NCBI RefSeq assembly: GCF_048128805.1
Contig: NC_136016.1
Location: forward strand, 4,246,001-4,310,000
DNA from: Centroberyx gerrardi
Taxonomy: Eukaryota > Chordata > Actinopteri > Beryciformes > Berycidae
Length of the DNA: 64,000 bases
Reading direction: 5' to 3'
The notes below the pieces were generated by a model. That model saw only the letters and a program-made list of their open reading frames with translations, was not told the origin of the DNA and searched no databases. Both the position numbers and the translations under genes were made by a program. Below, one piece after another: positions 1 through 26,423 of the stretch (the stretch's first letter is position 1; each line of letters opens with the position of its first letter).

Positions 1-103
1 ACTGGATTAGAGTGAGAGGATGACGGCTAATTATGAAGGAAATTAATTTAGATAATTCTTCCATCCTCCTCCCCCCTTGCTCCCTGTCTCTCATCTCCCA
101 CAG

Positions 104-14732
<14,629 letters not shown>

Positions 14733-15245
14733 ACTAGAGTGTCTAAAATGGACTAGAATCTTTGTTAATCACTGACTTGTGTAACAAACTTTTTTGTTAA
14801 TTTGTCATTTTTGTCTGTGTAACCTTTTGAGTAGTGAGTGGCTGATGAAACTGAATGAAGAGTGTATTCCTTTAGCTACCATATTTCACATGTATGCATG
14901 CAAATATGCTCACACACACACACACACACACACACAGCTGATATTTTCCCTGGTGTTAAGTTATTTGAGATAAAATGGTAGCTGACAATCATTACAGTCT
15001 GATGAAAGGACGTAAAGGAATGCATGAGCGATATGAGTGAATGCGCTGATTATTGTCAAATCAAATCAATGCTTTAAATGTCTTCACTTTTAATGCTGTT
15101 GAATGTCAAATTGTAATAAGCCTGATGTTGAAACGTAAAATCTTTGAATCATTTAATTGTTAACGTTATATTGATGTCATATGAACACTGTGTTGTTCTA
15201 CTAAGAAAAAGTTGAGTGAAAGGAGCCATGGTTTCATTTATAAGT

Positions 15246-15251
15246 ATTAAA
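15246..15251 (+). terminator. Poly(A) signal for the proximal myo15b end
   Basis: ATTAAA lies about 550 bases after the stop at 14698 and is followed by a GT/T-rich stretch typical of a downstream element. This would give a short 3' UTR for transcripts ending with exon 14612-14698. Confidence 0.5.
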
Positions 15252-17354
15252 GAAATATGTTGATTAATTTGATCTCTGGTGTTTTTTGTTCCAGTGTTTT
15301 CTTTCAGGGAGGCTTGCATGAGTACAGATTCTAAAGAGGGTTTCTAATTTTACAAAGAGCAGTAACCTTGTCAGAGAGATGCATCTCTGTGGAAGCTTCA
15401 GAGGGGAGCAGAGACGCCTCTCCCGTCCAGAATACCTCTCCTTGTACAGGTTCAGGCCTCAGCTCGGGTCCAGGAATCACAAATACCGGTCCTGCAGTAC
15501 CAGTTTGTCTGAATCTAACAGATGGAGGCCTAGTTTTCTCTCTTTCCTCTCAACTTAAAGTGATGTTGAACTTTGCTAGTACCTTGGGTTGTGTATCTTC
15601 CTCCATGATAAAACCCCCAAATCAGTGATTCTGTGATCTGTTGCTCCGGTAGAGAAGAATGGAGAATTGCATTTGTTTCTCTCTCCATTCACTGCCATGG
15701 AGGAAATCAGACTTCTAGCACATAAACGAACACGAACAAATCAGATTAGTCATGATGCTGTATTGTGGTTGAGTGAATCTCTTTCTTTATGATTATTAAA
15801 CCTTTCAGTTTGAACAAGTGTAACACCAAAATCTGGTCGGAGGAAACTTATGCTGATGGAACGAAGAAAATAATACGTTTACCAATAATTGTAAATAAGC
15901 AGAAAAAACTGAGACTCGTTTTTTATATATTGGCAGAATCTGCTTTGTCAAGGTCCTGTGTCCCACTTTTTTTCAGCAGAATAACTAGTTTTTTTTTAAA
16001 TATTGTCAGAATCTGCTTTGTTCGCATTGGTCTATGTGAATGAATCCCTTGGCTGTCAAGATCTTTATGAGAGAGATGTTCAAATGTATTATGTTCTACA
16101 CACAAAGCTTTCCCTCTAAATCTCCAGTAACGGAACAAGTGCGTAAAAATGGTGGTGCCCTGCATCCATTTTCCATTTCAGAGCGCGGCCCCGCCCACAA
16201 ACAAACTCTTTAAACCTTTCCCTCATCTTCCCACCGCTCTGTTTCCAGACTTGATGCTGTTCACAGACAAATACCAATGAAGAAGAATCTCTCATTGTTT
16301 AACCAGTTTGTATGCTCGCTTCACAGCTTACCACAAAGATCATAACCCTCCCAAAAGCAAAAGTTCCATGTCCTTATACGGCCTTTGCTGTCTCAATTTT
16401 TTCCCCAGCGCGCCCAGAATTTTTGTGGCGTGTCACTTTCTTCAGTAAAATATTCTTATATAACCAGCCATCAATTTTTTACAGGATCTCATGGCTGTGC
16501 TTTATTCTAGTACTGCATGTCAAAAACTAAAAGCCCTTGCAGATTTTTATATATTTAATGAAACCATGGGTGCCAAATTGTATTGTATCTTGTAGTTTTT
16601 TAACATTATAATGGAGAGAAAATATTAAGAAAAATGGAAAAGAAAAATTGGAAGTCACATTTTAAAAAACATGACATCAGGGGAACATTTGGGATCGAGC
16701 TGATAGTTTGGTGGCCTATGTCTAATAATTTATCATATTAACCCAATAATAATATCTAGTCAGTCATCAGTCATTTCTCCGCCTATATCCAGAAATCCAG
16801 TGGATATCAGCAGATTTTTGAAGTTTTTGGTGGCAAATAATATTAGATGCAGGGACTTAAGTGAACTGATATGATATACAGTTGATATTTGAATAAGAAA
16901 GGCCATAGTGATTTCTCCCATAGCTCATCTCTCATCATTATCTCGAGCTGAAAGAGCAGCTTTCACCAACAGGAGAGGGCAGCAGCAACTTGGAGCAGAT
17001 TCTATTTTTTTTTTTCCCCTGTTCCTGAGCAGACATGTGTGATGTGCACCTTAAAAGACCAGACTACATTATTCTGTATGGGGCCTTGCCTTCATCTGGT
17101 CCTAAATACAAGACCCGAGTTTAAGCCCGATATGAAAAAATTGCCTTTTTTTCGTTTAAGTTGGCCAGCAGGTGGAGGGTTGACAGCTATCGATTTATAT
17201 TCACAGTGTGAAATTACACTGTGGAGGCAATGTGAGCTGTTTCTACTGACTCAGTACTGACTAGGGGTAGGAGGGGGGGTAGTCAGTTGTCTGAAGGTTA
17301 GAGGAGAGCAGGCTTGGGGAAAAGCTTGGTGGGGGGAGGTGAGGTGAGGTGAAA

Positions 17355-18235
17355 AATGCTCCCCCATCCAGGACAGCTTAAAGTCGGGTCCGGGTCAAGT
17401 TTAAGACCAAATCCAGTCGAGTTCAAGTCCAGACTGAGACCAGAGCAAACTGAGATCTATTCAAGACCAAGCAGCGGTCATTGGTTTCCAAATGTAAAAA
17501 TCAGGATGAACAGAGGTGTAGATCTATCTGCAGGAGCTCTGGAGAAATCCCTTAAATTGTTTATTTTTATTTTATTTATTTTTTCTATTGATCTAAATAT
17601 GTATGCATATGTGCGCCTATGGAGAACTATGTGTTTATGTATGAATGTATATACATATATATATAGTCAGCATTATCTCTCCACAGTAATATTACCTATC
17701 ATTAATATTCATAGATTGTATACAGGCACAAGTCTCAAGTCAAGTGTCAAGTCTAAATGTGGATTACCTAGTCAAGTCCAAGTCATTAATGTTAAGTCTC
17801 AAGTCTAAATGTAGCAAGTCAAGTCAGAACAAATCAAGAGTCCAGTATCAATTTAATATCTTAAAGAAAACTAAATATCTAGGACTTTTCAATGCAATAT
17901 GGTTTAAATAGGATAAAAACTTGGTAAGAGCATCATGAGTTTGATTTCTATAATCAGTTTCAACTTCAATAAATTAAATCATTCCATACAAATTCAGAAA
18001 ACAGAATTTAAATTCAGTCGTCTGCTGGAACAAATCTCATCACTTTCAATCTAAGTCATTTGCACAAACACAAGATCTCAAGTCAAGACTTTAGAAACCT
18101 TTTCAAGTCATCAAAGTACAAGTCAGAGTCAAGTCCCAAGTCAGCAGAACCCAAGTCAAGTCAAGTCAAGTCTTCTCTTCATGCATCAAGTCAAGTCTCA
18201 AGCAATTCAAACTGTGACTCGAGTCCCCACCTCTG
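17355..18235. repeat. Degenerate AAGTC/CAAGT satellite-like repeat
   Basis: The words AAGTC, CAAGT and TCAAGTC recur in irregular register over about 880 bases, densest at 17740-17830 and 18080-18200, ending with GACTCGAGTCCCC. Such degenerate pentamer arrays are common dispersed repeats in fish. No open frame is maintained. Confidence 0.65.
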
Positions 18236-18539
18236 ATATCTATACACAGCAGTGTGAGTGTGTTAATGTGTTCACCCTTCCTTTCCCCTGCATCTAACAC
18301 CCCGACTTGCTGGAAGTCACAATGTGTTCTTACTCAGCTTGCCTTGTAAATTAGGGTGAAAAAAAAAAAGATGATCAGAGTAGACGTGTTGCGTAAGAGT
18401 CAAATGTCTGCAAATATTCAAATGTTCTCAAATCATGTGTCTCAAGGGCATTACACTGGCAGCAGAGTTGTTGTGCCATCCTGGGGATTTATGCCTTCTA
18501 CTCGGGTTTCAAGTCTGCGATGTTCTCTCTCTCTCTCTC

Positions 18540-18575
<36 letters not shown>

Positions 18576-18674
18576 GCCAAGGAGTCGTGCCACATCCTTG
18601 CTTTGATCATGGAGGAGCTGGTACAACCATCTATGGACAAGCCACATCACCATCCTCCACTCACTAGACACTAG
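18576..18674 (+). CDS. myo15b: Duplicated, alternative last exon of myo15b
   Basis: This stretch begins after a CT-repeat/AG acceptor and codes AKESCHILALIMEELVQP followed by a His/Pro-rich tail to TAG at 18672-18674. It mirrors the exon at 14612: 48 of the first 59 bases match, and all 11 differences leave the frame open, several being synonymous. It starts in phase 0, so the donor at 14275 could splice to either copy. Like the first copy it has a CT tract before it and a CA repeat soon after the stop. AATAAA follows at 19009. The likely reading is an exon duplication giving two alternative C-termini; it could instead be a relic that is no longer spliced. Confidence 0.7.
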   Translation, partial: AKESCHILALIMEELVQPSMDKPHHHPPLTRH

Positions 18675-18688
18675 TGTTACGCATACGG

Positions 18689-18744
<56 letters not shown>

Positions 18745-19008
18745 GGGAAAAAGGGGAAGCTACAGTTTACTTTCAACTGTTCTGCCCTCTCCTAAATTTT
18801 AACTGCCAGAGTAATGAAGCTGGTTGAAAAGTGAATGCTGCCCAATTCACAGACATACACACTAACTCTTTCTCACTTATTCACTCAGTTCTTCAGTTCA
18901 GTTTCTTCTTCTACTTCTTCTTCTTATTTGAATTGAGCATTTGCTTTTAAAAGCTAAATAATTTGTGCACCAAAAGTGCTGAAACGGGAAAAATGAAATG
19001 AATTTATG

Positions 19009-19014
19009 AATAAA
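19009..19014 (+). terminator. Poly(A) signal for the distal myo15b end
   Basis: AATAAA, 335 bases after the stop of the duplicated exon, is followed within 60 bases by T/GT-rich sequence. It gives the second terminal exon its own possible 3' end. Confidence 0.5.
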
Positions 19015-19785
19015 TGAATGAAAAAAACATGGTTTCACTGTGCTCTTTCTTTTATGTGATTTTGCCTGTATTCTGATTATATATTGCTGCATATTGTATA
19101 AAAAATGTTTTGCCTTGTGCTGCATTCAAGTCACATGGGGAGGATGGTAGATAAGAGCATCCTACTTGAAAATACAGTTCACTTCAGCTTTCAGGTGGTT
19201 AAATACATTTTTTTTGCCTTAATTAATTAATAGTTTAAAGTTGAAAGAGACAGAACATTCTGGGAGAGAGACGGGGATGACTGACGTGAGGTTCCATGCA
19301 AGTTCAGGACTCGAACCCATGGACCCAGGACTGATTTCTTCCACTTCCTGGTTTCTTGTATTCTGAACGTCGCCAAACAGGAAATACCTGCAGTCAAGTG
19401 CTCGGAAATACATATTCATGTCAAATAAAGTGAACAACCATTTCCGTTACATAAGTTATTTTATGACCACCATTTTGAAAATGTCATGGCAAGACACAAC
19501 AACTTGCTGGACTTTTCTTTTGCGGTTGACATTGCAACGCTTAGTATGCTGTAAAATATGAACTCTAAATGTATCATCCGCGAAGTGCATGTGTGTTAAG
19601 TGTGAAAATCCGATTAGTAGCTGGTCAGTAGCAACCAAGTCTACGGGAAACTTCAAACACGGCGTTTGACGGCTTCAAACGAGTTTGAACAAGGTGAATA
19701 CTTGTGGTTTTCCCATGTGAAGACAGACAGGGCAACCTTAGGTTTCCTATTTCAAAATATAGCCGTAAACCTGCTAAGAAAATCT

Positions 19786-19882
19786 AGGTCCACCCATCTC
19801 GTCTCAGCCAACCAGAAGAGAGTGAACTCTAACTGTGTCCAATCAAAGCACAGGGTCGCTTCTTCCAGACAGAACGCTCCCC
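19786..19882 (+). promoter_or_regulatory. Probable tmem94 core promoter
   Basis: CpG-containing sequence upstream of the first non-coding exon. It has a CCAATCA box at 19839-19845 and another CCAAC at 19808, without a TATA box. It lies just before the AACATGGCGGC (YY1-like) motif at 19883-19893, an arrangement common at TATA-less vertebrate start regions. The exact start site cannot be read. Confidence 0.5.
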
Positions 19883-19986
19883 AACATGGCGGCTCTTTTA
19901 CGGGAAAGGCACAGAGCTACATTGGATATCCGACAGAAAAACGAGTAATATAAAGGATATTTACACGGAATTGAACATAGCGAATG
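19883..19986 (+). other. tmem94: tmem94 5' UTR exon 1 with upstream ORF
   Basis: The sequence from the YY1-like motif to a strong donor (ATG|GTGAGT) at 19986/19987 looks like a first exon, non-coding for TMEM94. It contains a complete upstream ORF of 20 codons, ATG 19886-19888 in good context (AACATGG) to TAA 19946-19948, encoding a basic peptide starting MAALLRERH. The uORF could damp translation from the main start at 22146. The exon's 5' border is approximate. Confidence 0.5.
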
Positions 19987-21866
19987 GTGAGTTCGTAGAC
20001 AAATATTATGTACAAACGGACTGCGTTGTTGTTCAAACGAATGCTGTAACAGTGTAATTTGAAGCCCGTCTTAGCATCTGCTTTTGACACCGAATGAAGG
20101 GGACGCCTTGCCCCACTGCGAGCCGCTCTCTTTCGTACGGAGAGAACGATACGCCAAGCTCCAGTCAATATCCTGTCAATTTAATTGTTCCTTATTTATC
20201 GACAATGTTATATACCTGGTCGAACATGACTTGCGATGTTTTCTTAATTTTTAGGATCCACCCTTCAACACGGCATACATTCAATACACCAAGCAACGCT
20301 CAATTCAATATGTTTTGACCTTTGAGAACTGGTTCTCCTGTACTTCCCGCAATCTCCTTCCACCATAACACTAACTTAGTGGGCGGTAGCGAGAAGTGTG
20401 AACCAATTAATCAGAAAAGTTACGATTTAATAAAGTGCTTGTTGATGGATCAAATGTATGCCGAAGTTAAGAGTGGCTCCTAACGATTGGTTAAAATGTC
20501 TTGAGTCATGTTCTAGGAGGTCTTTACTTTTGCCGATATGCAAGGCCATATTATTTTTGTATGGTGTTTGATACAGTAACGTTAGCTAGCTAATGCATGA
20601 GCAACGTTGTAAACACAAACTGGGATGTGATTGATTGCAAGTTACGTCACGTGTCTGACGTTAATTATTTAAATTTACGTGAAATGGCTCGTGCCAACCA
20701 TGTTTGTGGTTTCAGGCAATCCAGCTGCCTTTTATTATAGCATTGTCAGTCTCGCTCTGCTGTCTAAAGTAGCTGAGAGCCCTCGAAGGGCTAACTAATG
20801 TTAGCTCACTGAATAGCTAAGTTTACCTAGTAGTAGACTAGTTGTAACGTGGGTTGTCAGGCCTGGCACCGTCTGCTGTGGCACGGCACGCTTATCAGAG
20901 AGCTTGATTATTCCAGGCAAAGTGAGAGTTAATCCAGAGATAAGCACCCCAGCCAGAAACTATAACATCGGCCAGGAGTAGATTTAGTTTGTGAGTGACA
21001 GACACTGGCCACAAAAGTAGCGGTTTCCTGGCACAGGATGACTGTCTTTGACTCTGTGGGCTATTTAAAGCTTTGATTCTTTAGAGATTGCTTCACATAG
21101 GTATTAAATTCTCGAAATGCACACACTACACATTCCCTCTTTAGAACAAGGTGTGGCTGCATCCTGTAGAGTTACCTGTAACCTATTGGATATTGGATAT
21201 AACTTGCATTACCTACACTGTACATTCCCTGCACTTCCCCTGGCAGTGCAATAGGATTGTTTTTGGGTTGGATCTTTTTTTGGATGATCTTATTTTGTAG
21301 TCGGTGCACCCCATCACCCTTCTGTCTGTCTGTCTGTCTCTTTTCTTCTCTGTTTGGCTGAGCGCTGTCAACTCTTTGCCAATGGAGACTGCTGACTCTG
21401 GAGTTCAGTGGGTGTTTTGTGCCAGAGGAAGCTGCTTATGTGGTCAGTGTGAGTGAGGCTGGTGTCAGTAGATTCAGGGCCTTGGTCCCATTTTCAATAG
21501 AGCTATTATGCTAGCATCTGGGTCCTGTAGCTGTAGTTACGCTGTAATAACGCTATACTCCATGACAGCATGGAACGTACTGCATATAAGTAGCTCAAAC
21601 CGGTTTGGCAGCAGTAAAGCCTCCCCAAGCAGGGTGATATGTGTTAAGTAACGCCCAACACCTTAATCAACCTGCCCTGCATTATGTGCTTGTCATTCCA
21701 GTTCAACTTACATATTAATGCACACCCATTTCATTCATCCACAGATTCCTACATGCATGTAATGAAGAGGACACCTGTGCTGTGGCCAGCCCTAAACGAC
21801 AATTAATCTCCCAAAGAAAACCCCATATCCCAGAGCTCCCTACTTCTGTCTGCTGGCCCCTACAGG
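19987..21866 (+). other. tmem94 first intron
   Basis: No gene seen. It contains a stretch (20098-20500) clearly related to one in the first intron of tdrkh, and a short TCTG repeat at 21318-21340. The remainder is unremarkable sequence with scattered GTTAGCTAGC words typical of fish DNA. Confidence 0.45.
20098..20500 (+). repeat. Unknown shared sequence, copy in tmem94 intron 1
   Basis: It matches 50448-50850 in order over about 400 bases with interruptions. The best blocks are GGCATACAT...CAATACACCA and GTGGGCGGTAGCGAG followed by TGAACCAATTA, then GATGGATCAA and TATGCCGAA. There is no open frame and no clear terminal repeats. Confidence 0.6.
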
Positions 21867-22169
21867 TGTGGGTGTGCCTGCCATCAGACTGGCAGAGGAG
21901 GCGGGCAGGAAGGTGTTGCCAGGTGGGGGACCAAGGCTGCACCCACCTGCCTTCTCCATCTTCCTCCGCCCTTGGCTGAAGGACTGGAGCTGCAGCTTCC
22001 AGAGGCAGCCGGCTAAGAAGGATCCACCCGGGGGCCTCGAGTGTGCGGCGTCCAGCTTTGGACATTGCAGAGTGGCATTGGCAGGGCTCTGCCAGGTGTC
22101 AGTGGCTGGTTGAGGAGCAGAGTATGTTGAGTGGCTCTGGTTGCCATGGAGCCGCAGGATAAGAAGCAG
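21867..22169 (+). other. tmem94: tmem94 exon 2 (5' UTR and start codon)
   Basis: A good acceptor (pyrimidine-rich, CCCCTACAG) precedes 21867 and a strong donor (CAG|GTGAGT) follows 22169. ATG at 22146-22148 sits in context GCCATGG and codes MEPQDKKQ, ending in phase 0, which joins the exon at 27126. The resulting N-terminus is 15 residues before GLST, the same spacing as I recall for mammalian TMEM94, so this start is preferred. The 5' border of the exon is inferred. Confidence 0.6.
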
Positions 22170-25100
22170 GTGAGTTTGGTTGCCTCGCGCCCTTCAGCAT
22201 CTGCCTCTGCTACCTACCTGTCCCTGGGGTGGAGAGGTGTTTATGGAACAGACAGGGCCCCCGGGATTTACACTACATTGAGGAGAATGCTAAGCTAAGC
22301 TGCAGTGTGCGCCAGCATAGGCTCCTGCTGCTACACAGTGATTTTGGCATGTTTCCGGTGAATAATGCAGGTCAATGTATGCAATACTCTTCAGGGAAAG
22401 TCTTTGTTTGCGATATAGCAGATGTATAATCAGAAGTCTTGAGGTTGCTGATTGAGATGCCAAAGGGGAAGTTGAAATGCTGTCACTTCATTCTTCAGAA
22501 GTTGCAAAAGTGTCAGTTACACACACAGGTTCTATATAGTACCAGAGGTTGGCTCTTTAAGTTTGTAACATAGCAAAACCCTTTTTGGTGCTATGAAGAA
22601 CTCTTTCAGAAAGGTTCTCTATAGCACCATACTCAAATGGTTCTACCTGGAACTAGGGGTGGGCAATAGTTTACTAGTCAGCCAACAACCGACTGTTCGA
22701 CTAGGCTTATACATTTTTTTTTTCACCTTTATTTTGACTTCCAAATTATGTCAAAGTATATTTTACACTATGTTATTAGTGTTTTCATGTCTACTAATTT
22801 GATATAAGCCATGAATCCAATTTTCCCCTAGGGGATCAATAAACCTTTATCTTTATTAAGCCTAGCTCTACATTTTGAACCTGTGCATGGCGGTATGAAA
22901 TGCTGCATACTATAGCCTTTTCAGACATGGCTGCAGGTCCATGTTCAACACGAGCACAAGGGAAGAAGTAGACCAGAAAGATCTTTTAAATTTCTCTTTG
23001 CCCTTTTTCTTAATTAATGTAAAAAGAAATTGATAAGCATTCTGCCTCAAAAAATGCACTGTTCATGCTTTTTCATGATTAGATAGCCAAGAATCTTATT
23101 CTTAAAGCCTATCTACAGTACAGTCTAAAGCCCTTTTCAGACAGAGAAGTCGGCACACGTTAGTGCAAATGCATCATTGCTAGTTCCAAACCCATTCACA
23201 CCTCCTTTAGCAAGCCATCAATTTGCCGGCTTGTACCCTTTCACACACAAATCACTACTGCTGTTTTTGCTAAGCAATGCAAGACACGCATCAGCTGTTA
23301 AAGATGGCGCTGAGTATAGAAAGTATATATAATATAGGTTTTTTTTTTTTTTTAATATCTTCTTTGTTTGAAAGCGCGCTAAGGCAGTGGAAGTTATACT
23401 TACAGCTACTAGTAAAGCAGAGCAGTCTTCTAAAGAACTTGACTGCGGCCAGGAGAAGATATCACACAAAAAGCACCATTATCCACAGGCGCTGGCTAGT
23501 CCAAGCCTCTCGGTAAGTAAGTAAACAGACGTGATGGCGTATTGTAGTTTCTGATTGGTTATCTTCGTGATATAGTGTAACATTTTATAACAACATATAC
23601 CACATAATGCGTAAGAAAGACGTCTTTTTAAAGAACTCCTTTCATAGAGCACAAAAGCCAGCTTTGAACTGGTTTCATAACTTGGGCAGAAGGAAATGCT
23701 GGTCTGACCTTTTCGCACAGAACTCAAAGCTGCCAAAAAGCCGGTTTCAAGCCACATTTTTCATCTGTGCGATTTAAATATAGGCCTTTCTTAAGACTGA
23801 CTAGTCGACCAATCGTTCGGACAACCCACTTACTAGTGGGTTACCTTTTGCACATCCTTACCTAGAACCCTTATACTGCAACAAAGATTAATTTAAAAAT
23901 GCATGAAATGTCCCAAATCAGCAGTTTTAGAATAACTTTTTAAGAGCCACACTAGGTTCTTTGTTTTAATTTGCCAGCTTTTTATTTGAATAAATCAGAG
24001 GGTTCTTTCAGTCATTATGATTCCATACAGAATCACTACCACAACCAAAGAACCCTTGAAGCTTCCTTCGGCTCCTTTTTCTCTGTGGAGATTGGAGAAT
24101 GTAGGAGAACGCCTCGCATTCTCCCACATTCACTTTCTCACATAAGCGCTCACCATCCCAGTTTTGTTTCGGGCATTTCAGATTACTCATCTGAAGGGTC
24201 AATAGATCAAACCTCTTTAGTTAAACATAGATGTGTAGGAGAGACATTTCACAACGGAGCACCGCTGGGTCAACATAACGCGGGTAGGAATGGAAAAATG
24301 GCTGCCGCTGACCTGTTGCTCAACAGGCTCAAAGAAGAGCTCTTTCTCCCTCTCCTATCTCAGCGTTCCCACCTATGTGCTGCCTTCTATTATATAATCA
24401 TTAACTCATAACTGTACAGTCAAGAGCATGTAGCCGGCCCTCCTCCTGAAGGAGACATGAATGTCCTAGAAGTCGTAGAGGTAGAGTAGACCTTCCACTT
24501 TCCACATTTGAAATATTTTACATTATTACAGTATGATTGATACAGTGAGCAGGTATGTATAAAATCATACTGGCTAGTAGCTATCTAGGGTATTGGATAT
24601 ATGATGATCATACTGTATATAAAACTGGTTATATACTGCATTGTGATTGCATCTGTAAGAGATCATCTTGTGTGAGGAACGATGGGCCATAAGCCTTATT
24701 CACATAGGACTGATATTACCAGGGGACGTCCATTGATTTGTAATAATTGCAGAGATTGTCATTGATCTTAATACTGTGGGAATCTGCCATGTCTGTAATT
24801 TGTTAAGTAAAAATTCTAGCACAAACTACCTACCGTATTTTGGTGAAGACAGAGAAAATGGAGGCAGTAGTGGAAGTGACAAATTGTAAAATCTTGACCT
24901 TATGTAACTGTATCCTGGACGCTGGTGATTTCAGCGATTTTCATTATCTTGCGTGAGTGCATTTCATGAAACGCAGAGGTTGAGGGGTAATTCATTAATT
25001 ACATGAGATTTCCGGTCCCATATAATACTAGTCCCATGTGACTAGGCTATAGGGTGAGTGGCTTGAATGATGTTTGCGATCTTGCAAGCAGCGGCCCGTT

Positions 25101-26383
25101 TCTCTGCGTGAGGTTATGCGATTTTGGCCGAGGGAAGCTGTCCCGAGTGCGATGGAGGTTAAGTGCCGGGACTCTGTACTTTCCTCTGGGCTCCATTTCA
25201 CGCCGTCTGATACTGGGCCAGGCACCGGCCAGTTCAGCAAGGACACCTGCTCTTCGTCTCTTCCTCCGCCTCACTGTCTTCCCTGCTCTTGATCTCTCTG
25301 TCTTTACTCCTCTCTTATCTCTAGTTGTGTCAGTTTTCTCTCTCTGTCCCCTGTTTGTGCATCGCTACATCACTGCAAAATATGCTTCGCTGGCAAGAGG
25401 GGAACAAAGCCCAACTAGGGTTATGCAGGCCAGGTTGGCAATGTTCCTCTTGTCAAAAGAGCCTCTTTCTCTCCCCCTCTCTGTCTGTCCCTCTTTTTCT
25501 CTTTCAGCCCCCCCCCTGCAGTCGGGGCTTTGTTGCTTAGTTGCCCAGCCAGCTACTGAACAAGGCTCGGCCCGAGCCAGAGAGGCAGCCAGACTTTGTG
25601 TTTTTGAATGAGAGTCCAGCTGGCAGCCTGCACTGATGCTGGGCTCGGCTGGCTGGGCTCTGCTGTGTCTGCGGCCCAGTGAAGAGAGGAATTTGGGTGA
25701 GGTTTTTGCAGCATCACCGACTCTCCCCGGCTACAGAAATGACCAGGCCAGTTCTTTAGCAATGACTTAGTTATGGTCTGTTTTTGACAGCTAGTTTCCG
25801 GAATATCACTATTCGTGTCACGCATCGCGGCTGCCGTTAAGACACTGTCCTCGCAGCTTCGGCAGCAGCAGTACAGATCTGAGAGCGAAAGGGAACAGCA
25901 GGGCCGTCATGGTGCTGAAGATGAGAGAAGGGATCTGTCTCAGGAAGAAGAGGACTGTAAGTTGGCCATCTTAGTATGTTGTCTCTTGTCCGATTAAAGC
26001 TGTATCTGTCTGTCTGTAGCCGAGCAGATTAAGCCTCTCAGAGCGGATAAATAAATGGAGCAAGGCTGTTTTTTTGCCTGTTTGGGTGAGAGAGAGTGTG
26101 TCAGTCAAATAAAGTTCAGGCGAGTCTTTTGGTGTGAATAGTGATGGTTGCATTTTTGTGCAATACGCATGCTTGTGTTTTGCTCATGAGCATCCGAGGT
26201 TAATCTAGGTCCTGCTCAGGTAGTGGGTGCACTCTGCTTCACTAAGGCTGCTTAGGCTCCTTGTGTCTCTGCTGCGTGTTTATGTCTGTCTTGAGGATTT
26301 TGTTGAGGCTTTGTTACTCTGGGGAAATGGGAAGATATTTATAGCCTAGCTAAGTGGGATGTGGAGCTTGAAAGCTGAGCCTT

Positions 26384-26423
<40 letters not shown>

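Larger units (their letters stand above)
14699..18575 (+). other. Proximal 3' UTR plus non-coding spacer before the duplicated exon
   Basis: The stretch holds CA repeats at 14699-14730 and 14910-14937, the ATTAAA site at 15246, AT-rich sequence without convincing genes, a stretch at 16720-16860 that resembles 3955-4060 in a myo15b intron, and the degenerate CAAGT-type satellite at 17355-18235. The open frames here are short and lack splice context or recognisable protein. Confidence 0.5.

Noticed and set aside
17356..17808. 150-codon frame in the AAGTC-rich region
   Set aside because: Generated by degenerate pentamer repeat without stops; no coding character.
23971..24411. 146-codon frame in the tmem94 intron
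   Set aside because: No recognisable protein, overlaps repeat sequence, and no flanking exons join it.
25054..25611. 185-codon frame
   Set aside because: Pyrimidine-rich, Leu/Ser-dominated translation without a family; more likely promoter-like or leader DNA.
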